64,000 nucleotides of DNA from contig VGXC01000005.1 of assembly GCA_016873495.1 (NCBI GenBank), forward strand, positions 1 to 64,000, given 5' to 3'. Source of the stretch: Nitrospira sp. (GTDB taxonomy: Bacteria; Nitrospirota; Nitrospiria; Nitrospirales; Nitrospiraceae). How positions within the stretch are numbered: position 1 is the first letter of the stretch; each line of letters starts with the position of its first letter. The notes under the pieces were generated by a model. It did not search any database and was not told where the DNA came from. It saw nothing but the letters and a program-made list of their open reading frames with translations. Below, piece by piece: positions 1-8,110 of the stretch. The position numbers and the translations under genes were made by a program.

Positions 1-1836
1 GAGCTGGCGGAGATCGGGATCGTCCTGCTTTTGTTCACGATCGGAATGGAGTTTTCGGCTGCCCACTTACGGGCGGCCCGGCGGCTGCTTCTCGTGGGCG
101 GCCCCTTGCAGGTGGCCGGCGCGCTCATCGCGGGCGTACTGGTAGGTACCTTGGCCGGCCTGCCAGTGGCGCAGGCCATATTCTGGGGCTGTCTGTTTTC
201 ACTCAGCAGCACAGCGATCGTCCTGAAGGCCCTGGCCGAGAGGGGAGAAAGCGACTCCCTGTATGGCCGTGCCACGATCGGCATCCTGATCTTCCAGGAT
301 TTGGCGATGGTTCCGATGATGTTGCTCGTCCCCTTGCTGGCGAGCGGATCGAATGTGGATGCGGGGACAGTCCTGCGCGGCGTGGCTCAGTCGGTGGTCA
401 TGGTGGGAGTCATTGTGGTCGCAGCCTGGCTCCTCGTGCCCAGGCTCTTGGAGCAGATTGTCCGCAGCCGTAACCGCGAGCTATTTTTGCTAACCATCAT
501 CGTGCTCTGCATCGGGATCGCCTGGCTGACTTCTCGGTCGGGCTTGTCGTTGGCGCTCGGTGCCTTCATCGCCGGACTGGTCATTTCCGAGTCCGAGTAC
601 AGCCATCAGGCCCTGGCCGAAGTTCTTCCCTTTCGGGACAGCTTTAATAGCTTATTTTTCATTTCGGTCGGGATGCTGATGGATGTCCGCGTGTTGCTGG
701 AGTACCCGGGGTTGGTGCTGGCATTGGTTGCGGCGGTCGTTGCGGGAAAGTTTGTAACCGGTGCCGGACCGGTGCTGGCGATGGGGTATCCTCCACGTGT
801 GGCCCTCTTGACCGGTGTGGCTTTAGCCCAGGTCGGGGAGTTCTCCTTCATCCTGGCCCAGGCAGGGCAGGAGGCGGGGCTGCTGGCTAGGGAGCAGTAT
901 GAGGTCTTTTTGGCCGTGTCGGTGCTCACGATGGTCGTGACCCCCTTTCTGATCCAATTGGCGCCCAAGGTGGCCCGACGCGCGGAGGCGGTCCAACGGC
1001 TGCGCCGCTGGTTTCCCGAGCGGACCACCTCGCATCAGGTGCAAGCGGAATCTCGAGGCCCCAGGGTCAAGGACCATGTCGTGATCGTGGGCTACGGACT
1101 GAACGGCCGGAACCTGGCCCGCGTGCTCCAGCAGACCGAGATTCCCTATGTGGTGTTGGATCTGGATGGGGAAACGGTCCGTCGAGAATCCAAGAACGGG
1201 GTGCCGATTTACTATGGAGACGGGACCAATCCCAGCGTCCTCCACCATATGCGCATCGAACAGGCACGGGTTCTTGTGCTGGCAGTTTCCGACCCCTTTG
1301 CGGCGAGGCGGGCAGTTCAGATTGCCAAGGGGCTTAACCCAGCCGTGCATGTGGTGGTGCGGACCCGATATCTCAGAGAGTTGGAAGAGCTGCATGAATT
1401 GGGGGCCGATGAAGTCGTGCCGGAAGAATTCGAGACGTCCATCGAGATATTTTGCTTGGTCCTCAGGACCTTCAAGTTACCGCAAGAATTCATTCTGCAA
1501 AAGGCCGAGCAAGTCAGACGGGAGGGCTATGCGTTGTTGCGGCGGACGGGCCTGCCGGAACTGGCGCACCATCTCCGAGGCGGAACCTTGACAGATGCGG
1601 AAGTGGAGACGTGCCGCATCGAACCGGACTCCCCCGCAGCGGGCAAGACGCTGATCGAGGTTTCGATACGGCCGCGGACCGGCGCCTCAGTGATTGCCCT
1701 GACGCGCAGCGGGGTGACCGAATCCAATCCATCGCAGAAAATGCGCTTGGAAGCAGGGGATGTTCTTGTCTTGCTGGGCAGCCGGGACCAGATCCGCCGC
1801 GCGCTGGGCTTGCTGGTCGACACCAAGGCGAAGTGA
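1..1836 (+). CDS. CPA2-family monovalent cation:proton antiporter with RCK domains (5' end outside window)
   Basis: Membrane antiporter that probably exchanges K+ or Na+ for H+. The frame is open from base 1 with no start of its own, so the N-terminus lies upstream of the window. Residues 1-330 of the visible part are a series of hydrophobic helices of the Na+/H+ exchanger fold, with segments such as LSSTAIVLKAL and ALGAFIAGLVISES that are typical of Kef/CPA2 proteins. A TrkA-N (RCK) Rossmann domain begins near visible residue 357 (VVIVGYGLNGRN) and a TrkA-C domain lies near 535-605. The order transporter, RCK-N, RCK-C matches KefB/KefC and YbaL-like proteins; which ion is moved cannot be told from sequence. 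A candidate promoter for the next genes follows its stop. Confidence 0.93.
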   Translation, partial: ELAEIGIVLLLFTIGMEFSAAHLRAARRLLLVGGPLQVAGALIAGVLVGTLAGLPVAQAIFWGCLFSLSSTAIVLKALAERGESDSLYGRATIGILIFQDLAMVPMMLLVPLLASGSNVDAGTVLRGVAQSVVMVGVIVVAAWLLVPRLLEQIVRSRNRELFLLTIIVLCIGIAWLTSRSGLSLALGAFIAGLVISESEYSHQALAEVLPFRDSFNSLFFISVGMLMDVRVLLEYPGLVLALVAAVVAGKFVTGAGPVLAMGYPPRVALLTGVALAQVGEFSFILAQAGQEAGLLAREQYEVFLAVSVLTMVVTPFLIQLAPKVARRAEAVQRLRRWFPERTTSHQVQAESRGPRVKDHVVIVGYGLNGRNLARVLQQTEIPYVVLDLDGETVRRESKNGVPIYYGDGTNPSVLHHMRIEQARVLVLAVSDPFAARRAVQIAKGLNPAVHVVVRTRYLRELEELHELGADEVVPEEFETSIEIFCLVLRTFKLPQEFILQKAEQVRREGYALLRRTGLPELAHHLRGGTLTDAEVETCRIEPDSPAAGKTLIEVSIRPRTGASVIALTRSGVTESNPSQKMRLEAGDVLVLLGSRDQIRRALGLLVDTKAK

Positions 1837-1859
1837 GGCATGGCGGATCGCGCGGCGCC

Positions 1860-1889
1860 TTGACAAGAAAAAGAAGCGCATAGTAAGGT
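1860..1889 (+). promoter_or_regulatory. candidate sigma70 promoter for dsrE-tusA
   Basis: TTGACA at 1860-1865 and TAAGGT at 1884-1889 are separated by 18 bases, in the gap between the antiporter and the DsrE gene. The -35 is perfect and the -10 is weak. Confidence 0.4.
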
Positions 1890-1965
1890 TTTGGACGAGC
1901 TGCTGTCCCTGTGGAAACGGGGAAACGCCTACAGCCCCTGGCCGAGATGGAAGTGAGGTGGTTTC

Positions 1966-2496
1966 ATGAGCACAGTCCAACTCGAACCGTCGGCCGCTCT
2001 CGCTGAGCTTCGCGAAGCCAAGCCTGACCGGGTGACGATCGTCGTGCTGAGCGGAGATATGGATCGGGTGATGGCGGCGTTCATTATCGCCACCGGCGCC
2101 GCGGCCATGGGGATGCAGGTGACGATGTTCTTCACGTTTTGGGGGTTGAATGCCATCCGCCGAAGGGGTACGACCAGTGGGGCCAGAGACTGGCTGCGGC
2201 GGATGTTTGGATGGCTGAACAAGGGCGGCGCGGAGCTGTTGCCACTTTCCCGGTTCCATTTCTTCGGGCTGGGGACGGGCATGATGAAACGGGTGATGCG
2301 GCAGCATCGCATGCCCGATGTGCCGGAGCTGCGCCAGACGGCGCAGGACTTGGGGGTGCGGTTCATTGCCTGTACGACGTCCATGGGGTTGATGGGCATT
2401 ACGAAAGATACGTTGATCGAGGGCATCGATCAGCTGGCTGGCGTCACGACGTATCTCGCCGAGGCCAGGCAAGGGAGCGTGAATCTCTTCATCTGA
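1966..2496 (+). CDS. DsrE/DsrF/DrsH-like family protein
   Basis: A 176-residue cytoplasmic protein of the DsrE-like fold, a family linked to sulfur transfer and persulfide handling. The sequence has the expected opening beta strand (VTIVVLSGDMDRVMAAFIIATG), then GMQVTMFFTFWGLNAI, an Arg/Lys-rich middle, and a Cys in FIACTTSMGLMG near residue 130, where this family keeps its usual conserved cysteine. ATG at 1966 follows the purine-rich stretch gaagtgaggtgg. It lies 41 bases before tusA in the same orientation, so the two are probably one sulfur-relay operon. The sulfur donor and acceptor are unknown. A second DsrE-type gene lies at 9108-9527 on the other strand. Confidence 0.88.
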   Translation: MSTVQLEPSAALAELREAKPDRVTIVVLSGDMDRVMAAFIIATGAAAMGMQVTMFFTFWGLNAIRRRGTTSGARDWLRRMFGWLNKGGAELLPLSRFHFFGLGTGMMKRVMRQHRMPDVPELRQTAQDLGVRFIACTTSMGLMGITKDTLIEGIDQLAGVTTYLAEARQGSVNLFI

Positions 2497-2537
2497 CGTG
2501 CCCGAGCGATTCGCCAGTCGAAAGCAAGGAGCGGTGC

Positions 2538-2783
2538 ATGATCCAAGCCGACGTTAAACTGGACACTCTCGGGTACTTCTGTCCCATGCCGATCATCATG
2601 ACTTCCAAAAAGATCAAGGAACTGCAACTGGGGCAGGTCCTGGAAGTCGTCTCGGACGATGAAGGGATCAAAAAGGACATGCCGGCTTGGTGCCAAACCA
2701 CCGGTCATGAAATGGTTGGATTAGAAGAAGACGCCGACCAGGCCAAGCGCGTCTATAAAGCGTTTGTCAGGAAAGCAAAATAA
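2538..2783 (+). CDS. tusA: TusA-family sulfurtransferase
   Basis: An 81-residue sulfur-carrier protein. TusA-type proteins receive persulfide sulfur on the Cys of a CPxP motif and pass it on in tRNA thiolation, molybdenum-cofactor or dissimilatory sulfur pathways. The motif is seen as DTLGYFCPMPII near residues 9-20, with Cys15 as the predicted persulfide carrier. ATG at 2538 was chosen over longer in-frame starts because AAGGAG lies 7-12 bases upstream and the family is about 80 residues long. It is paired with the upstream DsrE gene, the usual partner, and followed by a strong terminator. Confidence 0.93.
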   Translation: MIQADVKLDTLGYFCPMPIIMTSKKIKELQLGQVLEVVSDDEGIKKDMPAWCQTTGHEMVGLEEDADQAKRVYKAFVRKAK

Positions 2784-2825
2784 CCGGACAGTAGCGTTTC
2801 GGCAATAAAGCCGGTTCGGCGTATG

Positions 2826-2863
2826 AAAAAGCCGGAAGATGCTGGCATCTTCCGGCTTTTTTT
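2826..2863. terminator. strong bidirectional Rho-independent terminator
   Basis: An 11-bp perfect stem (2831-2841 with 2846-2856, sequence GCCGGAAGATG) with a 4-base loop is flanked by AAAAA on the left and seven T on the right. It ends the dsrE-tusA operon and can also stop transcripts leaving the transposon on the minus strand. Confidence 0.92.
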
Positions 2864-2871
2864 ATCGGAGT

Positions 2872-2888
2872 TGTACGCTTTTGGACTT
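2872..2888 (+). repeat. left terminal inverted repeat of the IS1595-type transposon
   Basis: TGTACGCTTTTGGACTT, a perfect 17-base inverted match to 5500-5516. The sequences diverge immediately on the inner side. Confidence 0.92.
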
Positions 2889-2898
2889 ATTCTAACGC

Positions 2899-4596
2899 TT
2901 AGATTGGCAAGGGTGTTTGTCCTGTCGTGATCTTTGAAGCCATTTTAGTGGGACTAGCAAAGTCCTTCTTGTCCTCAAGAATTTCCTTAACAGTTAGTAA
3001 CTGAAGCCTGGGGTACGAGTGCCCAGCATACTCATACACCCCAGCGGAAGCTGCCTCCTGACGCATAGCCTTGGTCGGCTCATTGAGTGAAATAAAACCA
3101 GCCAGCTCCACTTCCTTTTCTCGCTCCAAGACTCCCCGTAAGTCCCGCACATCGGTAGGGCGCAGCGTTCCACCCTTTACAGACAGGACCATGGATTTCA
3201 TGGTGTCTTTGGTTTCAAAGTACATCCGCCCATCAATCCCTTTATCGCCAGTCTTTTTCAGAGTCGGAAATCCTCCGACCCGCTCAACCGCCCAATGTTG
3301 GAACTGGAATGGATCATGTTTAAACAGTTCTTGCGCTTGCTCCACGCTCACAGGGATGCCGTCCACAAGGAAATGTTTGTCCTCGGAAAGACGGTATTTC
3401 TCGGTTAAGACTTCCCGCATCAACTTAATGGCTAGAATCGCAATATCGCAGCCGACCCATGACCGCTCCATTTCATGTGCAGCGTACACTGTGGTTCCAC
3501 ATCCGCAAAATGGATCGAAGACAACCCCGCCCTTTTCGCTGGACGTGCGAATAATCCGCTTTAATAACCCAACAGGCTTCTGCGTAGGGTAACCAAGGCG
3601 TTCCTCTTCGTCCTCTAAATACTTCACATCCTCATCAATGCACACATTCTCATCAACGAGGACGCCTTTGGTGTTCGGCTGGTACGCCCAAATGTCCTGG
3701 TAGAGAACGCCTTCGCCCATGTACTGCTTATACATCGGCTGACCGCCATCCTTTTTGGGAAAGACAATCAGCCCTTGGTTATAAAGAGTTTCGAGGGCAT
3801 CAAGTGGCGACAGCCCCTTTCCTTCGCTCGGAAGGAATTGACGGAGGCTTTTGGGGATCGCCCAATGTCTGCCACAGTTCGACGGATTAAACCCGCGCCA
3901 CTCCTTTCCACTCTCGCCTTTTCTCTCGCCGGGGCCAGTGAGGTAGTTCGTTTGATACCGACCACGGCCATCCGTGTGTTTAAAGCGGTCTTCGATGTAA
4001 GCTTTTGTGTACGGGGTTGCTCCAGGCTTGAAATAAAAGTTCTCGGACGCTGAGTAGAACAAGATCACATCGTGAATAGGACCGTATTGCTTGGTCAGCT
4101 TATTGTGAGCGTTGGTGCGTCGCCAAATAATCTCATTACGGAAGTTCTTGTGGCCGAAAATGCCATCCATCATAACCTTGATGTAATGGCTAGCCGTTGG
4201 ATCGCAATGTAGATAAATAGATCCGCTCTTGCAAAGGATCGTTTTCATGTATAGAAGCCGCTGAACCATGTAGATCAGGTAGGCCATCAAGTGCGGCTGC
4301 GTATGGCGCAATGCCTGAACCCAAAGCCGCCAGAACTCGACGTAATAATCGTCCACCCCCTTTTCCCGCATGAGGACCGGCATGCTCATGGCGAGTTTTT
4401 CTTTCTCTGCGTCCATTTCCCATGTATCGCAAAACGCTTGCGCTTGTTCTGGGACAGGCTTGCCAGTCATCGTTTTGTAAACCAAGTTGTAGTTTTGGTC
4501 GGATTTAAAGGGTGGGTCGAGGTAGATGAGATCAACAGAAGCAAGCGGCATCCGCTCCATGATCCGAAGATTATCACCGTAGAATAGGCGGTTCAT
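2899..4596 (-). CDS. DNA methyltransferase fused to a restriction-endonuclease-like C-terminal domain
   Basis: A 565-residue amino-methyltransferase (N6-adenine or N4-cytosine) that uses S-adenosylmethionine. Motif IV (DPPF, residues 27-30) is near the N-terminus and motif I (FDPFCGCGTT, about 360) comes after a long target-recognition region, the order of the beta class. Residues about 430-540 form a separate domain with GDKGIDGR, then LSVKGG, then DVRDLRGVLERE, which resembles the Mrr-like PD-(D/E)xK nuclease fold. The E/Q normally before xK is Ser here, so cleavage activity is uncertain. The start ATG overlaps the transposase stop (ATGA), and the gene lies inside the transposon. It could be a solitary epigenetic methylase or a one-protein restriction-modification system. 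Confidence 0.9.
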   Translation of the reverse strand: MNRLFYGDNLRIMERMPLASVDLIYLDPPFKSDQNYNLVYKTMTGKPVPEQAQAFCDTWEMDAEKEKLAMSMPVLMREKGVDDYYVEFWRLWVQALRHTQPHLMAYLIYMVQRLLYMKTILCKSGSIYLHCDPTASHYIKVMMDGIFGHKNFRNEIIWRRTNAHNKLTKQYGPIHDVILFYSASENFYFKPGATPYTKAYIEDRFKHTDGRGRYQTNYLTGPGERKGESGKEWRGFNPSNCGRHWAIPKSLRQFLPSEGKGLSPLDALETLYNQGLIVFPKKDGGQPMYKQYMGEGVLYQDIWAYQPNTKGVLVDENVCIDEDVKYLEDEEERLGYPTQKPVGLLKRIIRTSSEKGGVVFDPFCGCGTTVYAAHEMERSWVGCDIAILAIKLMREVLTEKYRLSEDKHFLVDGIPVSVEQAQELFKHDPFQFQHWAVERVGGFPTLKKTGDKGIDGRMYFETKDTMKSMVLSVKGGTLRPTDVRDLRGVLEREKEVELAGFISLNEPTKAMRQEAASAGVYEYAGHSYPRLQLLTVKEILEDKKDFASPTKMASKITTGQTPLPI

Positions 4597-5450
4597 GCCG
4601 CCACCATCACATCGAGGGCGGTGCGAAATTCGTTGGGCTGATTTCTCAGGTTGTACTTAAAGCAGGCGTGATGGTGCTGTCCATACCCTGCCCGCTTAAC
4701 GAGGGACCAGAAGCCTTCAATCGTATTCGTATGAACCAGGCCGTTTGCATACTCCACAGCGTGGTTCACGGTCGCATGCAGTTGAGATTTGTTTACATGG
4801 CGATAGCCGCCGAACTCGTCCGTGATAACGAGCGTCCCGGCGTTATCAACGAACTTGTTAATGAACTTTGATAGGCCCTTCGTTGAGAGTTCACCGGGTT
4901 TGGCCGGACGAGCTATCACCCTTCCGCCACGTTCGACCACGCCGATAACTGCGGTTTTCTTCGTTCCACGTCCGCGCTTGTTCGGCTTGTCATTATCGCG
5001 GCGGTTGGGTTTACGCGGCTTGCCGCCAATGTAGGTTTCATCGGCTTCAACAATCCCATACAGCAGCTTGGTTTGCTGCGGGTCATTCGCCATCGCCACG
5101 CGCACGCGATGCATCATGCTCCAGACTGTAGGCCGACGCATGCCAAGGTCGCGAGCGATCTGGCAGGCGCTCGCAGATTTCTTGGCATTCAGCATTAAGG
5201 CAATCAGGAGAAACCATTGACGCAATTCAACATGGGTTCCGTGGAAGATTGTTCCGACCGTTGCCGCGAAGGCCCTAGTGCAGCCCTGACATTGCCAGCG
5301 CATCATTGCCCGATCCCCGCTGGCATGCCTGTGAACGGATTCGCTATTGCAATACGGACAGACCGGACGCCCCCGCCAGCGAATCCTTTCAAGGTATTCG
5401 ATGGCCTGCTCTTGGGTCTGGAAGCTATTGAAAACCTCAAGGATGTTCAT
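4593..5450 (-). CDS. IS1595-family (ISXO2-like) transposase
   Basis: A 285-residue transposase that cuts and joins at the 17-bp terminal repeats. An N-terminal zinc ribbon is visible (CPYC at 31-34, CQGC at 54-57), followed by a helix-turn-helix region (KSASACQIARDLGMRRPTVW, about 92-111). The DDE-type catalytic domain shows the family hallmark ADETYIGG near 134, VITDEFGG near 208 and NTIEGFWS near 242. ATG at 5450 follows AGGGAGG five bases upstream. The C-terminus after NEF differs from the usual FRYN-type ending, but the frame runs cleanly into the coupled methyltransferase start, so I read it as functional. Confidence 0.94.
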   Translation of the reverse strand: MNILEVFNSFQTQEQAIEYLERIRWRGRPVCPYCNSESVHRHASGDRAMMRWQCQGCTRAFAATVGTIFHGTHVELRQWFLLIALMLNAKKSASACQIARDLGMRRPTVWSMMHRVRVAMANDPQQTKLLYGIVEADETYIGGKPRKPNRRDNDKPNKRGRGTKKTAVIGVVERGGRVIARPAKPGELSTKGLSKFINKFVDNAGTLVITDEFGGYRHVNKSQLHATVNHAVEYANGLVHTNTIEGFWSLVKRAGYGQHHHACFKYNLRNQPNEFRTALDVMVAA

Positions 5451-5499
5451 GGCGTCCTCCCTGTATGCCAGGAGTATATCTGGCTAGGGAGGACTTGTC

Positions 5500-5516
5500 A
5501 AGTCCAAAAGCGTACA
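5500..5516 (-). repeat. right terminal inverted repeat of the IS1595-type transposon
   Basis: AAGTCCAAAAGCGTACA, the exact reverse complement of 2872-2888. It lies 50 bases upstream of the transposase start. Confidence 0.92.
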
Positions 5517-5924
5517 GGTCCGTTTTTTATTGACCGTAAGGAGCGTTGGGCGATTTCCAGATGATCCCATATGTTGTTGGTCATATGGTCACGAAGCCTA
5601 TATGTTGTAGTTTTTTGTTGACAGGGCGGAACTCATTTGCTATGTAGCCTCTGAGATTTCTTTCCTCCGAAGGACCGCTGACCCGGCGTTTGCTGCCATG
5701 AGCGTGGCAGCCCAGTACCTCAAGCCTCGAGGTAACGGATGTCTGGAAGGGTCGGTTCTCAAATGCTCCCCCAGCGAACATCAAACTGCCCCCTGCACAT
5801 GGCCTATTCACCCAAGCGTCGCATCGACTACTCCATCGGTTTCAGCGAGGGACGAACAGAGACCTGAGGAGGGCAACAAGGACATCGGGAGCCGCCATGG
5901 TGATCTCACACAAAGGAGGGGAGG
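5517..5924. other. intergenic stretch beside the transposon, no convincing gene
   Basis: About 400 bases between the transposon end and the next gene. Open frames on either strand lack a good ribosome site and recognisable sequence. A 22-codon frame at 5799-5867 has no clear support. The region is probably a remnant left by insertion and decay. Confidence 0.5.
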
Positions 5925-6266
5925 ATGTCAGGGCCATTCAGCCTCAGATATCTGCACCTGTTTGTTGGAGAGAAATCGCCCGGCACGTTCATTTTATCCC
6001 GCAACGGACGCCTGGCCGATTACGTGGGGGTAAGCATGGAGGACGTGGCAGGGGCGATTCGCCACGCCGCACGGCAGTCCAGCTACCGGTATTTCTGGTT
6101 TGCTGTGGCGGCCTCGGCCGGGGAAGCCGCTCAACTGGGGCATACCTGGTATCACCGGTACCACCCCACCGACAACGTCGCGCCTCCCGCGGAGTTTGCT
6201 GGATCAGCGTGGCAGTGCACGACCGACGGTTGTGCCGCCTGCGCCCTGGCGCAGCCTCGCCATTGA
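5925..6266 (+). CDS. small GIY-YIG-like protein of unknown function
   Basis: A 113-residue protein whose start is well supported: AAAGGAGGGG lies just before ATG. I do not recognise a named family, but the order of segments recalls a GIY-YIG domain: GTFIL at residues 20-24 in place of GxY, ADYVG at 31-35 in place of YIG, and WYHRYHPTDN at 75-84, which resembles the end of small GIY-YIG proteins. The Glu usually found just before the YH segment appears to be Gly72, so nuclease activity is doubtful. Cys98, Cys103 and Cys106 near the C-terminus might bind metal. It stands alone between the transposon and the folate gene. Confidence 0.6.
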   Translation: MSGPFSLRYLHLFVGEKSPGTFILSRNGRLADYVGVSMEDVAGAIRHAARQSSYRYFWFAVAASAGEAAQLGHTWYHRYHPTDNVAPPAEFAGSAWQCTTDGCAACALAQPRH

Positions 6267-6314
6267 GGTCAGTTTTCCGCCGGTGAGTCCCCTCCACAGC
6301 TCAGTGCCGTCGCC

Positions 6315-6343
6315 TTGACTTCGAGGGACGGTGCCCGTACCGT
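6315..6343 (+). promoter_or_regulatory. candidate sigma70 promoter upstream of the formimidoyltransferase gene
   Basis: TTGACT (6315-6320), a 17-base spacer, then TACCGT (6338-6343). The spacer and -10 contain the short inverted repeat ACGGT-gcccgt-ACCGT. Confidence 0.4.
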
Positions 6344-6470
6344 ACTCTCTCCGATGCGCCGTGTCCTGCCTGCGCAGATGCCGACGAGAATGCTCCCGCA
6401 GTCCGCCCTGCCGGATATGGCCTGTGCGATGTGCTGGATGTAGATGGATGAGAGGGACGAAAGTTGGGTA

Positions 6471-8018
6471 ATGGATCAGCTGGTTGAGTGCGTGCCGAAT
6501 TTCAGCGAGGGACGCAATGAGGAAACCCTGCGCGCGCTTGCCGCGGCGGTGACGGCGGTGCCGCATGTGGCGCTGTTCGATCAGCAACGGGACCGCGACC
6601 ATCACCGGGCCGTCCTGACCTTCGTCGGGACCCCGGAAGGGGTCGCCGAGGCCGCTGTGGCCCTTGCCCGCGTAGCCGCCGATCGGATCGATCTTCGACA
6701 ACATCAGGGGGCGCATCCGCGCGTGGGCGCGATGGATGTGGTGCCGTTTGTCCCGGTCCGTGGTGTGACGATGGAAGACTGCGTCGAATTGGCTCGGCGC
6801 GTCGGGGAACGGATCGGAACGGAGCTGGGGATTCCGGTATTCCTGTATGAGCGGGCGGCATCCAGGCCGGAGCGGGCTCGGTTGGAAAACATCAGGCGCG
6901 GCGGGTTGGTGGGGCTTGCAACGCGTATGCAGCAGGCGGCGTGGCGGCCTGATTTCGGCCCGCCGACGCTTCATCCTTCGGCTGGAGCCGCCGTGGTCGG
7001 TGCCAGACCAATCCTGATCGCCTACAACGTCAACCTCGAAACCACAGACCTGGCGATCGCCAAAACCATTGCCAAGAAAGTGCGCCAGTCCAGCGGGGGG
7101 CTCCCTTGCGTGAAGGCGATCGGGGTCGCACTGCCCAGCCGCCGCCTCGTGCAAGTTTCCATGAACCTCACGAACTATGAAGAGACCCCCATCCATGTGG
7201 CATTCGAGGCTGTTCGCAAGGCAGCGGCTCAGCATCAGGTCCAAATCGCCGGGAGCGAAGTGATCGGGGTGATGCCGCAGCGGGCGTTGATGCAAACGGC
7301 CGAATATTTTCTCAAACTGGAGGGATTCGACCCTGGTCAGGTCTTGGAGGCCAGAATGGAATCGGTCTTGGCGCGAATGGCCCAAGTTTGGCATGGCGCG
7401 CCAGGGCGTCAAAGCGGGACCGCTTCTTCTCTTCGCCCGTTGTTGGAGGCTCTGTCTGCAAGCAGTCCTGTGCCGGCGGGTGGAAGCGTTGCAGCGCTGG
7501 CCGGAGCCTTGGCTGCTGCCTTGGGGGTGATGGCTTGCCGGATTGGTCCGTCCTCAAAGTTGCCACAGTCCATTGGCTCCGGTGTGACAAATGGGGCGGA
7601 CGATCTGAGTGCCACGGAACAGCGGTTGATCGAGCTACGTCAGAGATTGGAAGAACTGGTTCAGGCCGATGCGGAAGCCTATGGACAGTTCTTGCAAGCC
7701 GCTCGGTTGCCGAAGACGGATCCCGCACGAGAGAGTGCAATTGCTCAAGGGCTTGGCGGGGCGATCGAGGTTTCGCTGGAAATTGCTGACCTGGCCTGCG
7801 AGGCGGCGGCCTTTCTACGCTCGTTACTGGGGCGAACCAAGCCCTCGGTCGGAGCGGACCTCAAGGTCGGGCTGATGATGGCCCTGGCGGCTGCCGAGGG
7901 AGGCCTGATCAATGCTGAAGAAAATGAAAAAAACTCGCTAAGTCAAAGATTTATCTCGACTTTTTCGAGCAAAATAAGCGCTCTAAAACAGAGGCTTGTA
8001 GATCTGCGCAAGCTATGA
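6471..8018 (+). CDS. bifunctional glutamate formimidoyltransferase / formimidotetrahydrofolate cyclodeaminase
   Basis: A 515-residue cytoplasmic enzyme that moves a formimino group between glutamate and tetrahydrofolate and then releases ammonia to give 5,10-methenyl-THF. Residues 1-300 are the formimidoyltransferase part, with VECVPNFSEGR at the N-terminus and HQGAHPRVGAMDVVPFVP near 82-99. The cyclodeaminase domain starts near residue 325 with SSPVPAGGSVAALAGALAAA. The fusion order is that of FTCD. ATG at 6471 fits homologues starting a few residues before VECVPNF; a start at 6444 would add nine residues, and neither has a strong ribosome site. No histidine-degradation genes are adjacent, so its role may be general one-carbon metabolism. 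Confidence 0.88.
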   Translation: MDQLVECVPNFSEGRNEETLRALAAAVTAVPHVALFDQQRDRDHHRAVLTFVGTPEGVAEAAVALARVAADRIDLRQHQGAHPRVGAMDVVPFVPVRGVTMEDCVELARRVGERIGTELGIPVFLYERAASRPERARLENIRRGGLVGLATRMQQAAWRPDFGPPTLHPSAGAAVVGARPILIAYNVNLETTDLAIAKTIAKKVRQSSGGLPCVKAIGVALPSRRLVQVSMNLTNYEETPIHVAFEAVRKAAAQHQVQIAGSEVIGVMPQRALMQTAEYFLKLEGFDPGQVLEARMESVLARMAQVWHGAPGRQSGTASSLRPLLEALSASSPVPAGGSVAALAGALAAALGVMACRIGPSSKLPQSIGSGVTNGADDLSATEQRLIELRQRLEELVQADAEAYGQFLQAARLPKTDPARESAIAQGLGGAIEVSLEIADLACEAAAFLRSLLGRTKPSVGADLKVGLMMALAAAEGGLINAEENEKNSLSQRFISTFSSKISALKQRLVDLRKL

Positions 8019-8110
8019 TACAGTGCCTGATCTGTTTGGGGACGTCGTGACAATCAGGCCCCAATCTCTTGATTGGGAGCAGAACGTTTAAGCAGAGAGT
8101 TAGGACAGCG

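Larger units (their letters stand above)
2872..5516 (-). mobile_element. IS1595-type transposon carrying a DNA methyltransferase passenger gene
   Basis: A 2645-bp element bounded by 17-bp perfect terminal inverted repeats (TGTACGCTTTTGGACTT at 2872-2888 and its complement at 5500-5516). It holds two genes on the minus strand, transposase then methyltransferase, overlapping as ATGA at 4593-4596, so both probably move and are translated together. Hand counts of some lines inside give about 48-50% G+C against over 60% around it, which supports transfer. Both genes are intact. No exact 8-bp target duplication is seen (left flank atcggagt, right flank ggtccgtt), so either the ends differ slightly from my call or a flank has changed. 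IS1595-family elements with passenger genes are known; the exact subgroup was not determined. Confidence 0.88.

Noticed and set aside
823-1395. Minus-strand frame within the antiporter gene
   Set aside because: It lies wholly inside a well-supported gene and lacks recognisable features, as do the other frames opposite conserved genes.
2864-5524. 8-bp target-site duplication around the IS1595-type transposon
   Set aside because: The flanks (atcggagt and ggtccgtt) are not alike, so no duplication is claimed.
5799-5867. 22-codon frame upstream of the GIY-YIG-like gene
   Set aside because: No ribosome site or similarity; too short to support.
5840-6514. 15-base identity (TTTCAGCGAGGGACG) at 5840 and at the start of the formimidoyltransferase gene at 6500
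   Set aside because: Suggested a duplicated gene start, but the match does not extend on either side, and a chance match of this size is expected somewhere in a 64-kb window.
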